Assembly: GCA_001970855.1 (NCBI GenBank)
Contig: LSSN01001456.1
Location: 1-12,346, forward strand
Length of the DNA stretch: 12,346 nucleotides
Reading direction: 5' to 3'
From: Smittium culicis
Lineage: Eukaryota > Kickxellomycota > Harpellomycetes > Harpellales > Legeriomycetaceae
Every line of letters begins with the position of its first letter. Position 1 is the stretch's first letter. Under the pieces are notes generated by a model that worked only from the letters and a program-made list of their open reading frames with translations, was not told the origin of the DNA and ran no database searches. The position numbers and the translations under genes were made by a program. Below are positions 1 through 8,416 of this stretch, in pieces.

Positions 1-74
1 TAAGAATTTAGAAACAAGTGACCATTAGGTGATTGTATTAATATAAAATTTTTATTGTTGTTCTTTTTCATTAG
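1..74 (+). other. ETR1 intron, first copy, lacking its first base
   Basis: This is the same intron as 11958-12032, starting at its second base (TAAGAATTT). A branch-like TATTAAT lies at 36-42, followed by a T-rich tract and the acceptor CATTAG ending at 74. The stretch reads open in the exon 2 frame from position 55, which can mislead an ORF caller into adding about seven false residues to the N-terminus. Confidence 0.9.
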
Positions 75-388
75 AGTTTACGACATTGATTTGAAGCAGG
101 CTAAAGACAACCAAATAGTCGTCGAAATGCTTTTTGCTTCAGTCAATCCCTCCGATACCCTGAGAATTCAAGGAATTTATCCAACTAAAGCTGAAAAAAC
201 TGATCTAACAGTTTTGTCGGATTCTGAAATTAAGACAGTAAATGGAAATATCATAGGTTTTGAGGGTGTTGGTAGAGTTATTGAGAAAGGGAAATTAGCA
301 ACTAATGCGATTAACGATACTATTGATGTGGGAGATTGGGTAATTCCCCTAGACTTTTCTAGCTACGGCTCGTGGTCCACAAAATTGG
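1..388 (+). repeat. 388-bp terminal direct repeat, left copy
   Basis: Bases 1-388 match 11959-12346 with no mismatch found by direct reading. The repeat covers all but the first base of the ETR1 intron plus 314 bases of exon 2, and ends abruptly mid-codon where the window ends. Perfect identity across an intron points to one sequence seen twice (a circle or an assembly overlap) or to a very young tandem duplication. Confidence 0.98.
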
Positions 389-1134
389 TGTTGGATGCAT
401 CAAGCGTAGTTGTTGTTAAAAACAAAGCAGGATTGACTCCAGAAGCCATATGCTCAACTAAAGTCAATGCACTGACAGCATATAGAATGTTGTTGGATAT
501 AGTTAATCTTGAAAAGGGCGATTATGTAATTCAAAACGGCGCGAATAGCGGCGCTGGACAATACCTAATCCAATTTGCCAGGATTTTCGGCTATAAAACG
601 ATCAATGTTATCCGTGACCGCAGCAATTATGATGAAACTGTATCGTTTTTGAAAGATCTTGGAGCAGACATAGTATTAAAAGATACTGACCTAACAAAAA
701 AGGAAACTTTTGAGTACCTTTCATCATTGGATGGTAAAATCAAGCTGGCAATTAACTGCATTGGTGGTAAAGCATCCGAAGCTCTTGCTACTCACTTGAC
801 TGCTGGAGGAACTATGGCTACATATGGTGCCATCACTTTGGACGTAGTTTCGTTACCAGCTCCACTATTTATCTTTAAAGATATTCGCCTGCAGGGATAT
901 TGGTTAAACTCATTCTTTGCAAAAAACACACCTAAACAATGGATGGAAACTTGGGACCACATCTTTGATTTATTGAGAACTGGTCAAGTCAAAGCTCAAG
1001 TCACCAAATACATAGACATGTTTGAAAGTGAAAATGGAAAAGATGTAATTATTGGTATTGACCAGTTCAGATCTAAGGTTATTGATTCAGTCAACTCTAG
1101 CGTGAAAGTTGGCTTTCGTTTCAGCAAATACTAA
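75..1134 (+). CDS. ETR1: 2-enoyl thioester reductase, exon 2 (residues 28-380)
   Basis: The family (fungal Etr1, animal MECR; medium-chain dehydrogenase/reductase fold) carries out the last, NADPH-dependent step of mitochondrial type II fatty acid synthesis, reducing trans-2-enoyl thioesters and so feeding lipoate and respiratory function. Exon 1 lies at 11875-11957; joined, the protein is 380 aa, the usual family length. Numbered on that protein: NPSD about 52-55, the IQGIYP segment with the expected catalytic Tyr at 63, GDWVIP about 114-119, NALTAY about 159-164, the NADPH-fold glycine motif NGANSGAGQ at 182-190, the NVIRDR phosphate-binding motif at 205-210, NCIGG about 255-259 and FKDIRLQGYW about 295-304. 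The frame is open to TAA at 1132-1134. An upstream in-frame ATG-less stretch (55-74) is intron, so the true 5' boundary is the acceptor CATTAG ending at 74. I see no frameshift, and base composition is less AT-rich than the surroundings. Next to it is 2.5 kb of spacer. Confidence 0.95.
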
Positions 1135-2239
1135 TCCTCTTTAACTAGCTTTATCTTCTAGTATAACATTTTACATCATTTATTTTCCTTTTTTAATTAT
1201 AAAACACAAAGTGTATCACTTGCCTAAATATTATTTTTTTAGCTCTAATCAATATTTTTAAATTAACTTAACTTTAAAAAATAACTTAAATCTTTATCTT
1301 ATAGCTCGAACATTTATACTGTTATCGTTACACTTGTGTCATACCCTTATGCTATTGGCTTAGTATAATTTAATCTCTATATTTGTGAAAAAAATAGCTG
1401 AAAACAGTTTTTTTACGCTCAGAAGCAGATTTTTTTTTATCTTGGAGTTTTATTGCTACGATAAAAAACGCTCAGCAGCTGATATTCACTTTTTAAATGA
1501 GACAAAACTACAAAAATTTATTAAAGACGGATGACATTTTTCAAAACATGGATATTCTTTTAATTAGAAAAAAAATGACAAAATTTTCTAGCAATGCATA
1601 CATTAGAGCTATTACATAATTAAGATAGTTATTATCATATACGTTTAGGAAAAAAATAATAAAATTCGGCTATTTCGCAATGTCCAATTTAAAAAAAAAT
1701 TTTATCGCCAATAAGAAATGCTTGGATAATTGCAAAATATTTTATGTTTTTGGATTTAGCTCAGGTAATTTGGAAATTAGTTGTAAAGAGCGAGACTAGA
1801 GCTATAAGGGTTGGTATATTTATTTGGCTAGTACTAATGATAAACTAGTGAATAAGGAGTAAAAAACTAATGAAAATTAAAACAGATTAAACGACTTGCT
1901 TTTCCTTGGGATGCGATAGCAACCGAAAAGTGTCTTTACGAAATATAAAAATTATTTTTAATGTAATTGTATAGCTTTAGAGCTTATGGCACAGGTTTTT
2001 CTGTAGTCATTGTTGGGCGTAATGGTCACTGTAAAGCCGGAGTTTGTTATAGACAATAAGGCTGCATGAATTGATTCTTTTTTTTGATGTGATCTAGTTA
2101 TTATATAATTAAACGAATTTCTTATTCGAAATTAAAGTGCCAAATATTCAAAATATTCAAAATATTTCGAATTAAGGGAGGTATTATTTAAATACTCGGT
2201 TTTTTCGAAATTATATGCACTTTTTAACCGTTATTGGCC

Positions 2240-2256
2240 AAAAAAAAAAAAAAAAA
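2240..2256 (+). repeat. A17 homopolymer
   Basis: A run of 17 A follows GGCC. It could be the tail of an old retroposed insert or a plain slippage tract; no retroposed gene body is recognisable upstream. Confidence 0.7.
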
Positions 2257-2325
2257 GAACCATTTTCGCCTTGTATCCCTTTCACAGGTGATAAACTTAC
2301 TTTTTACTGCAAAATTCAATCAAAT

Positions 2326-2344
2326 TCATCCAATAAAAATTATA
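2326..2344 (+). repeat. 19-bp direct repeat, copy 1
   Basis: TCATCCAATAAAAATTATA, repeated exactly at 2625-2643, 299 bp downstream. The flanks differ, so this is a short shared word and not a long duplication. Confidence 0.7.
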
Positions 2345-2624
2345 TAATTCCTAAATATGATTAATAATTGGTTTGCTTATCATCAACAGCAAATAAAATA
2401 TCTACTTTTAAATTTCTGAGAATCTCTATATTCATTTTGTTAGAGAGTGTTTAATGGATGATATCTATACAAGACATTAAAAAACGAATCTAAATATATT
2501 TAACCTGTAGAGATTTAATCAGCACTTATTCCAGTCAATTAAAGAGCCGTGGATTATCTTTGTAATATATTAGACTTAAGTATATTTTATTTTAGTTTGA
2601 GGGGCGACTGCCTCTCGCATATAC

Positions 2625-2643
2625 TCATCCAATAAAAATTATA
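2625..2643 (+). repeat. 19-bp direct repeat, copy 2
   Basis: Second exact copy of the word at 2326-2344. It lies inside a 60-codon open stretch (2596-2778, + strand) that begins right after an acceptor-like TTTATTTTAG. I do not recognise that peptide and its length is not unusual enough here to call a gene. Confidence 0.7.
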
Positions 2644-3473
2644 AAAACCTTTAAAAAATTATTTCTTGTTAACAAATATACTATTCTTAATGATGAAGCC
2701 ATAATCAAAAATTTTTTAGAAGAAATTAATATCAAGATTGACCATAATAAAGGCTTAATGCTATCAAATTTCATCTAAAGCTTAAAATATAACCATAAGT
2801 ATCTAAACTAATTAATTATTTAAAATTGTGAACAATTCTTTCATTGGAGGTAATGTATTATAGGTATACATTATAAAATCTACACATCTTAATAATAACA
2901 TTTAGGCTTTTAGGCTCATTAAAATATATTTTTAGTATAAAATAGAAAATAAAATATTTAATTTTTTATCATAAAAAAATCGATAAAACCTTTATAGTAT
3001 ATTATGTTTAACGGGATAAGGCTAATAAGAGGGGAAATAGAAATGCGTGTATAAGGCAGAGGTGAAATTTTTTTAATAAAGCGAGCTTAAAATTATTGAG
3101 TATGTTCGTAATTTTCTGTTAAAAAGTGTTCGAGTAAGTTAAGAAATTGTATTATCCAACAAATGGAAGCGAAATTTTTATTTTGAATTATGAGAATATT
3201 GTAAATCAGCTGGTTTATTTGAGATAAAACCAAGTATTTCTAAATAAAATAAGTTACATAGGTAGCTAAACACGTTTTGAATAATACAGATTATTTACCA
3301 AATTAATCGCCTTAAAAAGATAAGCACATGTTTGTTAATTAACAGCATTGAAAAAAAAAGTAATAAATGACTGATTTATTTCTGAAATATTCAAGTTATT
3401 TCAAAATACCCAATAATCGTTTTTTACAGGATATGTTAGGCACGAATGGAGGAATAAAAAAGCACCAATGTTG

Positions 3474-3503
3474 AACTGAAACTAAAACTAAAACTAAGAT
3501 TAA
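3474..3503 (+). repeat. AACTAA hexanucleotide microsatellite, about 4 units
   Basis: The units AACTGA, AACTAA, AACTAA, AACTAA run at a constant 6-base spacing and then fade into GATTAAGAT. It is short and imperfect. Confidence 0.6.
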
Positions 3504-3708
3504 GATATTGAAATTTGGTTAATATTATAAGGATACTATATATTTAGTTAGATAAATATAATAAAATAAATAATACACAGTTTTTTCTTAAAGATGGAAA
3601 AAAGTTACCATTTTATGCTTTTGAAGAAATATATAAATGATATTAATAAAAAAAATTATAAAAGCATCCATGATTTTCAAATAATAGATTGCAGAATATT
3701 ATGAAATG

Positions 3709-3870
3709 TTCTATAAGGCTCTAGAGTATCTTTAAATAATTATTTGATAATATTCCATATGCTCCATAAGCTTCAATTGTATTCCAAAATCTTCCATAAA
3801 GTTCTATTTTGTTCTATATGTTCTATGATGTTCCATTGTATTCCATGATGTTCTATAAAGTTCTAGAGTG
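3709..3870 (+). repeat. Degenerate 10-bp tandem repeat, TTCYA-type, about 14 units
   Basis: TTC or its near variants recur almost every 10 bases. The third base of the triplet falls at 3755, 3764, 3774, 3784, 3794, 3804, 3814, 3823, 3833, 3843, 3853 and 3863. Typical units are TTCCATGATG, TTCTATAAAG and TTCTAGAGTG. Two more units (3709-3728, TTCTATAAGG then CTCTAGAGTA) precede a 24-base gap, and this pair resembles the last pair (3851-3870). The period is not a multiple of three, so a coding origin is unlikely. Regular TTC spacing of one helical turn also resembles the step arrangement of heat-shock elements, but only the spacing supports that. Confidence 0.85.
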
Positions 3871-3976
3871 TTTATGTGCATAAAATCTGCGATGCTTTGA
3901 TCCAATTTTTCACTATATGATTAGAAAAATTCTGTATTTTTTGGAATCTTTTTTAATAACTGATCCGATAAAATTT

Positions 3977-4240
3977 TCATTTTTTTATTACTTCTAATTT
4001 TCGATCCTCTTTAATTGATTCAATAGTCTTGAATTTGGCACTTACGTAATCAGATTTACTGATTTTGCCAAGCCTAAGATTTTTAAAGGCATTTCGCCTA
4101 TTTTAATACATGTAATAGCCCTTTTGCTTAGTGGTATAGACGGTAGCAAGTTGGCCACTGTAGAAGCGTTCATAGCTGTTGAATCAGCCCAGACCGTGTC
4201 TATTGCACCATTATTTATTCTCTCTAGAGTCATATAGCTG
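3977..4240 (-). pseudogene. Possible continuation of LINE ORF2 after the endonuclease
   Basis: Downstream of the SDH motif the endonuclease frame continues past one stop to about 4214. Other frames then give open pieces: one of 63 codons from ATG 4233 to 4042, and a Lys-rich one of 39 codons from 4096 to 3980 containing KTIESIKEDRKLEVIKK. In an intact LINE this would be the linker before the reverse transcriptase. None of these pieces shows a motif I can name, and they overlap in different frames, so only position supports the assignment. Confidence 0.3.
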
Positions 4241-4324
4241 TTTAATAGTGTACTGAATCAATTTAATTTTTATGACGTCTATTTTTGTTTTTTTAGGGTT
4301 AAATATAAAATTTTTACAACTAAA

Positions 4325-4970
4325 CTAAGCCAACATTGGAATATGGTCGCTTGAATCAATTTTTGTGTTTTTTTTGCACCAATTTACTCTTTCTTTGAGC
4401 CTAGCATAGTATATATGATCAATCATCCGACCTAATTTGGACTTATTCCATCTATATCCTCTAGAATTTGTTACTTTTGCTAGCTGGAAGCCAGTTAAAA
4501 GCTTTGATACAAATCTTTTTGATGCGGAAATATCCATATTGTAGTCACCTAAAAGTATGCGTTTTTTCATTTTTTTGTTAGAGCTAGAAAATAGAAATTT
4601 CCTAGCTGATTGATGTTGTTTTTTTCCTGGTTAAGATGCTTGCTATGTGCACGTTTGTTGGAAGTATATTGATTTTTTAATAATTTTTATCAATTCCGAT
4701 TATATTTCCTGTTACCCAGGTTGCTAAAGTTTTGTACTCGCTAATTTCCGGTCCTGGTTTATTTATAACGGCTAATAGTATCCCATTACCACCTTTATTC
4801 AAATATGATTTTGAGTCTATGCAAGTATAACCTCAAATATTATATCTAAACGTTTTTTTATTTAGAAAAGTATCTTGGAGAGCTATGATATCTGACTGCA
4901 TGTAATGTATATAGTGCTCTATCTCTTCTTTGATACTTTTTAATCCCCTTACATTGAAAGTCATCACCAT
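4325..4970 (-). pseudogene. LINE ORF2 endonuclease (EEP family) relic
   Basis: The domain begins MVMTFNVRGLKSI at 4970, with the metal-site Asn about 4955. IIALQDT follows at about 4886-4869; the family's invariant Glu (Q-E-T) is Asp here. An in-frame TGA at 4835-4833 interrupts, after which GYTCIDSKSYLNKGGNGILL continues the same frame as the usual G-rich strand. After a frameshift near 4570 the frame resumes as MKKRILLGDYNMD (the GDFN-type motif, 4549-4538). It then shows the RGYRW...RMIDHIYY substrate-loop region and ends in SSDHIPM, the catalytic SDH motif, about 4354-4337. This nuclease nicks target DNA to prime reverse transcription. All motifs are in the right order and spacing, so identity is firm; the copy is dead. 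Confidence 0.82.
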
Positions 4971-5039
4971 AATACTGTATAATTTTTCAATTTTTAAGCT
5001 TTGATTTGGATTACCGATAAATTTGGTGACCAATTTTTA

Positions 5040-6834
5040 TTATTTTTTTCGGGCCTAATTCAAGCGACGAGTGCATTTTCAATTTTATTAATTTCTTTTA
5101 GTGTCAGTGAGATTTTTTTTGCTGTGAATAGATCGGAGTTCATGTCTATATTTACCTTTGCGCTGATTGAATTTTTTTTTTATAGTGATGCTATGTTCAT
5201 CCAATGACGATCTTAGTAAAAAATATTTTTATATGGAGGTTTTCGACAGCTTTTGTATATTTAATGTCAATAAATTGTCGCTTGTTTTTAAATTAATGAT
5301 TTTTTTTTGCGTTCTTTTGTTTTTATATTCATACATATTATGATTTATTGATCTTATTAAAGGATTAAGTTTGAGATGGTCCTATCTGGGGAATCAGTTT
5401 TCAAGTCCATAGAAGATAGAATGCTTTGATAGAGCGTATCATCCACATTAGGTGCATATTATTTGAATTTTAGAGTCGATATTTGATTCAAACTATTCAT
5501 TTCGGCAATTATATCGTGCACCGATAGAGCGCTGAAACCATAAGAACTTTCGCTTCCGCCAAAAATTGGTAAAGCATTTCTTTTTATTATTTATTGGTGA
5601 GATTACTGGCGCGTTTGATGAATAATTTAATTCATAATCGAAAGAATTTCTTTTTTGTTAATTTTATCTATCTTTGGCTTATTTAGGTTGTTGAGTGGAT
5701 CAAATTCAGGGATATCTTATATCATAGGCATGTGAGATATTTTAGTATGAAATAACATCCTTTAAGGATGCTTTTATAGACCTATATACCTCTAAGAAAG
5801 GTTACAGTATTGATATTTATTGCTAATATATCATTTATAGATGATAAATTTGTAGCTCTGTAGCCCTTACTATTTTATAGTTTATAAGCATTGCTCTTTG
5901 TTTTTGAATTTAGCTGTCCAGGTTTTGCTGGTAGATCAGTTGGTAATTCTGAGAATTCCACATCTGATCTCTTAAAAACAAATCCTATTTTTTTAAACTT
6001 AGGGACTTTACTTTCATAAACATTTTTATTTATGTCTCATATTTGGATCTCCAATGTAATGTCGACTTGCAATAACTGCATTCCTTTTTAAATCATTTTT
6101 AGAAAAGGATTATTAAGCCAGTATCACATTTAAGGAAAACGTGCAATTAGGTTACCTGTTTCATTTTTTTAACAAGGATCTTAATGCAATATGGATGAAT
6201 AGTTTATGATTTTTATATGCACCACGCACATATGTCAAATATTTTTGCCAAAGGTTCTATTTGATCCTTTATAAATTATATAATTGAATAATAGTCCAAC
6301 ATTGCAATATTTGATTCGTTAGTTACGGTTATATTATCTTATGGCTTAGCTGAATTTACATTCTATCTGTTTATCAAAATCCAATGTTAATGACATGAGC
6401 TTTGTCTCAACTATAATTTTAACCTGTATTAAAAGCTTCGCTTTGGCAACCTGATCTTCATACCTAGTATATTATGTACAAAATGTAGAAACTTGGGTTT
6501 TATCTATTGATTCTATCTGATATCCATTGAATTGGGGATTGAAATAGAAGATTTTAAGATCTTAGCCTACGCTGCATATTAATACAAGTAACTTTGATTT
6601 CCTCCATTAACAAGGTGTTTAAGGATACTTCAACACAATTGTCCATGTCAATGGTTACGATTTTTTGTTTTTTTTTGGTTTAAATTTTGTTTTTATATTC
6701 TTGAGGTCGACATACCTAGGGTATTTAGTGTCTTTACGATTAATAACTTCATCTGAAGTAGTTTCCTAGTTTTCGCTTATTACAGCTTCACTAAAAAAAA
6801 CCCTTTCACGATTAATAGGCTTTCTTATTTCCAT
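5040..6834 (-). pseudogene. LINE ORF1 (RNA-binding/gag-like) relic
   Basis: A likely start ATG lies at 6834-6832 (MEIRKPINRERVFF). The frame then shifts at an 8-A run near 6793-6800 and continues as a charged Lys/Glu-rich stretch through about 6665. After another shift it gives VTIDMDNCVEVSLNTLLMEE and onward to about 6557. At 6080-6039 the translation C-SY-C-KSTL-H-WRSK-Y fits the zinc-knuckle spacing CX2CX4HX4C with the last Cys replaced by Tyr, a single G-to-A type change. Further open pieces follow, one of about 50 codons near 6025-5865 containing KKIGFVFKRSDVEFSELP. ORF1 products of LINEs bind the element RNA. The relic is non-functional. Boundaries toward ORF2 are approximate. Confidence 0.6.
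6039..6080 (-). other. CCHC zinc-knuckle relic
   Basis: Cys at 6080-6078, Cys at 6071-6069, His at 6056-6054 followed by Trp, then Tyr at 6041-6039 in the fourth ligand place. The spacing is exactly CX2CX4HX4. Gag and LINE ORF1 proteins use this fold to bind nucleic acid; here it is broken by the missing fourth ligand and flanking stops. Confidence 0.55.
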
Positions 6835-7477
6835 AGCTGATAAATTAAATCTTTTTTGAAAGGGATGTTATGATAATTTAGTATTATTTTAATTTTTATT
6901 ATTATGAAGCATTTAATCTGCGCTGCAACTTAGTTGAAATCGTCAAAGTAATTGAAATCGATCGATTACACACATTTTTAATTTTAAATTGTTAATTAAA
7001 AAGCGTGCCCCGAGCTTGGTCACTCAGAATTTAATGTTCAAGGTTTTAACTATTCTAATAACCTGAATTATATAGCAAATATCAGCTCTTTACGAGACAA
7101 AAAATATTGTATTAATAGGCCAGAGTCGCAGGAAAGTAGTTTTAGTTCAAAAATTTGCTTATTTTGCCTAAATATTCTCAGTGACTAAGATCGGAGATCT
7201 TGACCGATGCAAAAAATTTTTTTTACTATGTATATTTTTTACTTAACATTTACTTCGGACCGTAAGGTTTCTTTGGTATCCAAAGATGTCTTCATATTTG
7301 AATTGAAACATATCTGTTTTGGAGTTTTTAATCGTAATTTTCAGATAATCACTTAACTTTAATTAAAATTAATTTGTCTTTGACTATATTTATCATTCTT
7401 TCTCCGCAAATTAGATGTTGATAAGCTAATAGGTATACGATTTAAAAATTGAAGTCGTTAGACTTGAAGTTTAAATC
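6835..7477. other. Spacer between the LINE relic and the TTAA-element cluster
   Basis: No gene is seen. If the LINE start at 6834 is right, the first part would be its 5' untranslated region. It contains GAAAGGG at 6858-6864, the word AAATCGTCAAAGT at 6937-6949 that recurs in the 43-bp repeat near the other end of the window, and a small perfect hairpin AAGATC-GGA-GATCTT at 7187-7201. Confidence 0.5.
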
Positions 7478-7496
7478 TTAACCCTTTCCCAAAAGG
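7478..7496 (+). repeat. TTAA-terminal motif (TTAACCCTTTCCC)
   Basis: TTAACCCTTTCCC at 7478-7490, a left-facing end of the family described for 7612-9843. I find no convincing partner end, so it may be a solo or truncated end. Confidence 0.45.
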
Positions 7497-8270
7497 TGTA
7501 CTGTTTTAGGTCTACAAAATTCAGCTAACGGTGCTCAATTAAAATATTTTAATTCCGAGGCTATAAAAAGTATTGGTTAGATGTTGAAATACAGAAAAAT
7601 ATATTTATTTATTAACCCTTTCAGGGCCAGTAGTTCATTTTTGCCCATTTTAAGATTTTGCGTTAGCGCGAGGTAGTTCAAAAAAATCCTACTGAATTTT
7701 TTTTTTATTATTAATTGAGAAATATTATTATCTTAAATTGTATCTCTATTTATATCCCAGTATTAAATGCAATACAAATAATTATTGAATTAATAAATAA
7801 AATTTCAATAAAAAAATATAAAAGATCTTTACTTTATTGGATAATTTAAATTACTCATACAGCTAATTACAGCAAAGAAAAAAAGTTATAACCAGAAATT
7901 CTCCTGGGTAAAAATGCTGAGGCTATAAAACCCAAATCATAATGCAAAGTATAGAAGCTAGATATGAATATAATACATTTTGCTTTTCAATATATTTATA
8001 GCTGTAAAATTTTGAAAAAAAATAAGTTAATGTTAAAAGTAGATTTTTAACTATATATTTATCCCTATATGAATGACAAGACTGTGTATGACTATAGATA
8101 AAATAATTGATCTATATATCATTAAATTTTTATAAAGTAAAAGAATACTATAATAAAATTAATAAACGTATAAATATAAATTTGAAAAAAATTACATTGT
8201 AGATGATAATTTGAGTAACATGATATAATAAAATATATATTTTGCTAAATTTATTGAAATAATTATTCAA

Positions 8271-8282
8271 GTTGGCACTTTT
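8271..8282 (+). repeat. GTTGGCACTTTT direct repeat, copy 1
   Basis: Repeated exactly at 8405-8416. The core TTGGCACTT also occurs at 4035-4043 and, inverted, at 2134-2142. Confidence 0.6.
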
Positions 8283-8404
8283 CTGAGCTAAAAATAATAA
8301 TAATTATTACTTAAAATTAGATTTTACACAACTAAATCTTTTATCTCTGTTTTCAGCCTGATATTTTTAGTGGAACAGCAGCTTTATTTGCGTTAACGCT
8401 CCAG

Positions 8405-8416
8405 GTTGGCACTTTT
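8405..8416 (+). repeat. GTTGGCACTTTT direct repeat, copy 2
   Basis: Second copy, 134 bp after the first, preceded within 15 bases by the perfect 10-bp palindrome GCGTTAACGC (8390-8399). Confidence 0.6.

Larger units (their letters stand above)
1135..3700. other. AT-rich spacer without recognisable genes
   Basis: About 2.6 kb of A/T homopolymer-rich DNA with stops in all frames. It holds only small structures: a near-duplicate 16-mer (ACGCTCAGAAGCAGAT at 1415-1430, ACGCTCAGCAGCTGAT at 1468-1483), a 17-A run at 2240-2256, an 8-bp-arm hairpin at 2851-2873 (TAATGTAT, 7-nt loop, ATACATTA), and the repeats listed separately. The ETR1 3' processing signals must lie at its start (a TAGTATAA string and an A/T-rich run near 1158-1210), but no canonical AATAAA is visible there. 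Confidence 0.6.
4040..6834 (-). mobile_element. Decayed LINE-type (non-LTR) retrotransposon, 5' part only
   Basis: The minus strand of this block is A-rich, as LINE sense strands often are, and reads in order as an ORF1 relic with a CCHC-like knuckle, then an ORF2 relic with the apurinic/apyrimidinic-type endonuclease. That order is diagnostic of L1- or Tad-like non-LTR elements. Stops and frameshifts break both frames many times, so it is inactive. No reverse transcriptase motif (Y-A-D-D class) or 3' tail can be found downstream, where the 10-bp tandem repeat begins. Exact ends cannot be set; I see no target-site duplication. Confidence 0.75.

Noticed and set aside
55..74. ATG-less open extension of ETR1 upstream of exon 2 (start at 55)
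   Set aside because: It is the 3' part of the intron. The second copy shows the real exon 1 and a clean donor/acceptor pair, and 55 is not an ATG.
285..291. GAAAGGG as a member of the terminal-motif family
   Set aside because: It lies inside ETR1 coding sequence (E-K-G-K), is explained by the protein, and is counted apart.
1299..1310. Possible tRNA B-box (GTTCGAGC on the minus strand)
   Set aside because: No matching A-box, acceptor stem or anticodon arm can be folded around it.
2596..2778. 60-codon open stretch after an acceptor-like TTTATTTTAG
   Set aside because: No recognised similarity, no convincing upstream exon, and its length is not rare enough in 12 kb and six frames to call a gene.
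3058..3069. AGAGGTGAAATT, matching a conserved 18S rRNA segment
   Set aside because: The match stops after 12 bases and neighbouring conserved rRNA segments are absent, so it is chance.
4296..4302. GGGTTAA as another TTAA-element end
   Set aside because: It lacks the CTTTC continuation and lies within the LINE relic frame, where it encodes part of FNPKK.
5001..5207. 68-codon plus-strand open frame
   Set aside because: It is hydrophobic only because the plus strand is T-rich opposite the A-rich LINE relic, and it overlaps the ORF2 start on the other strand.
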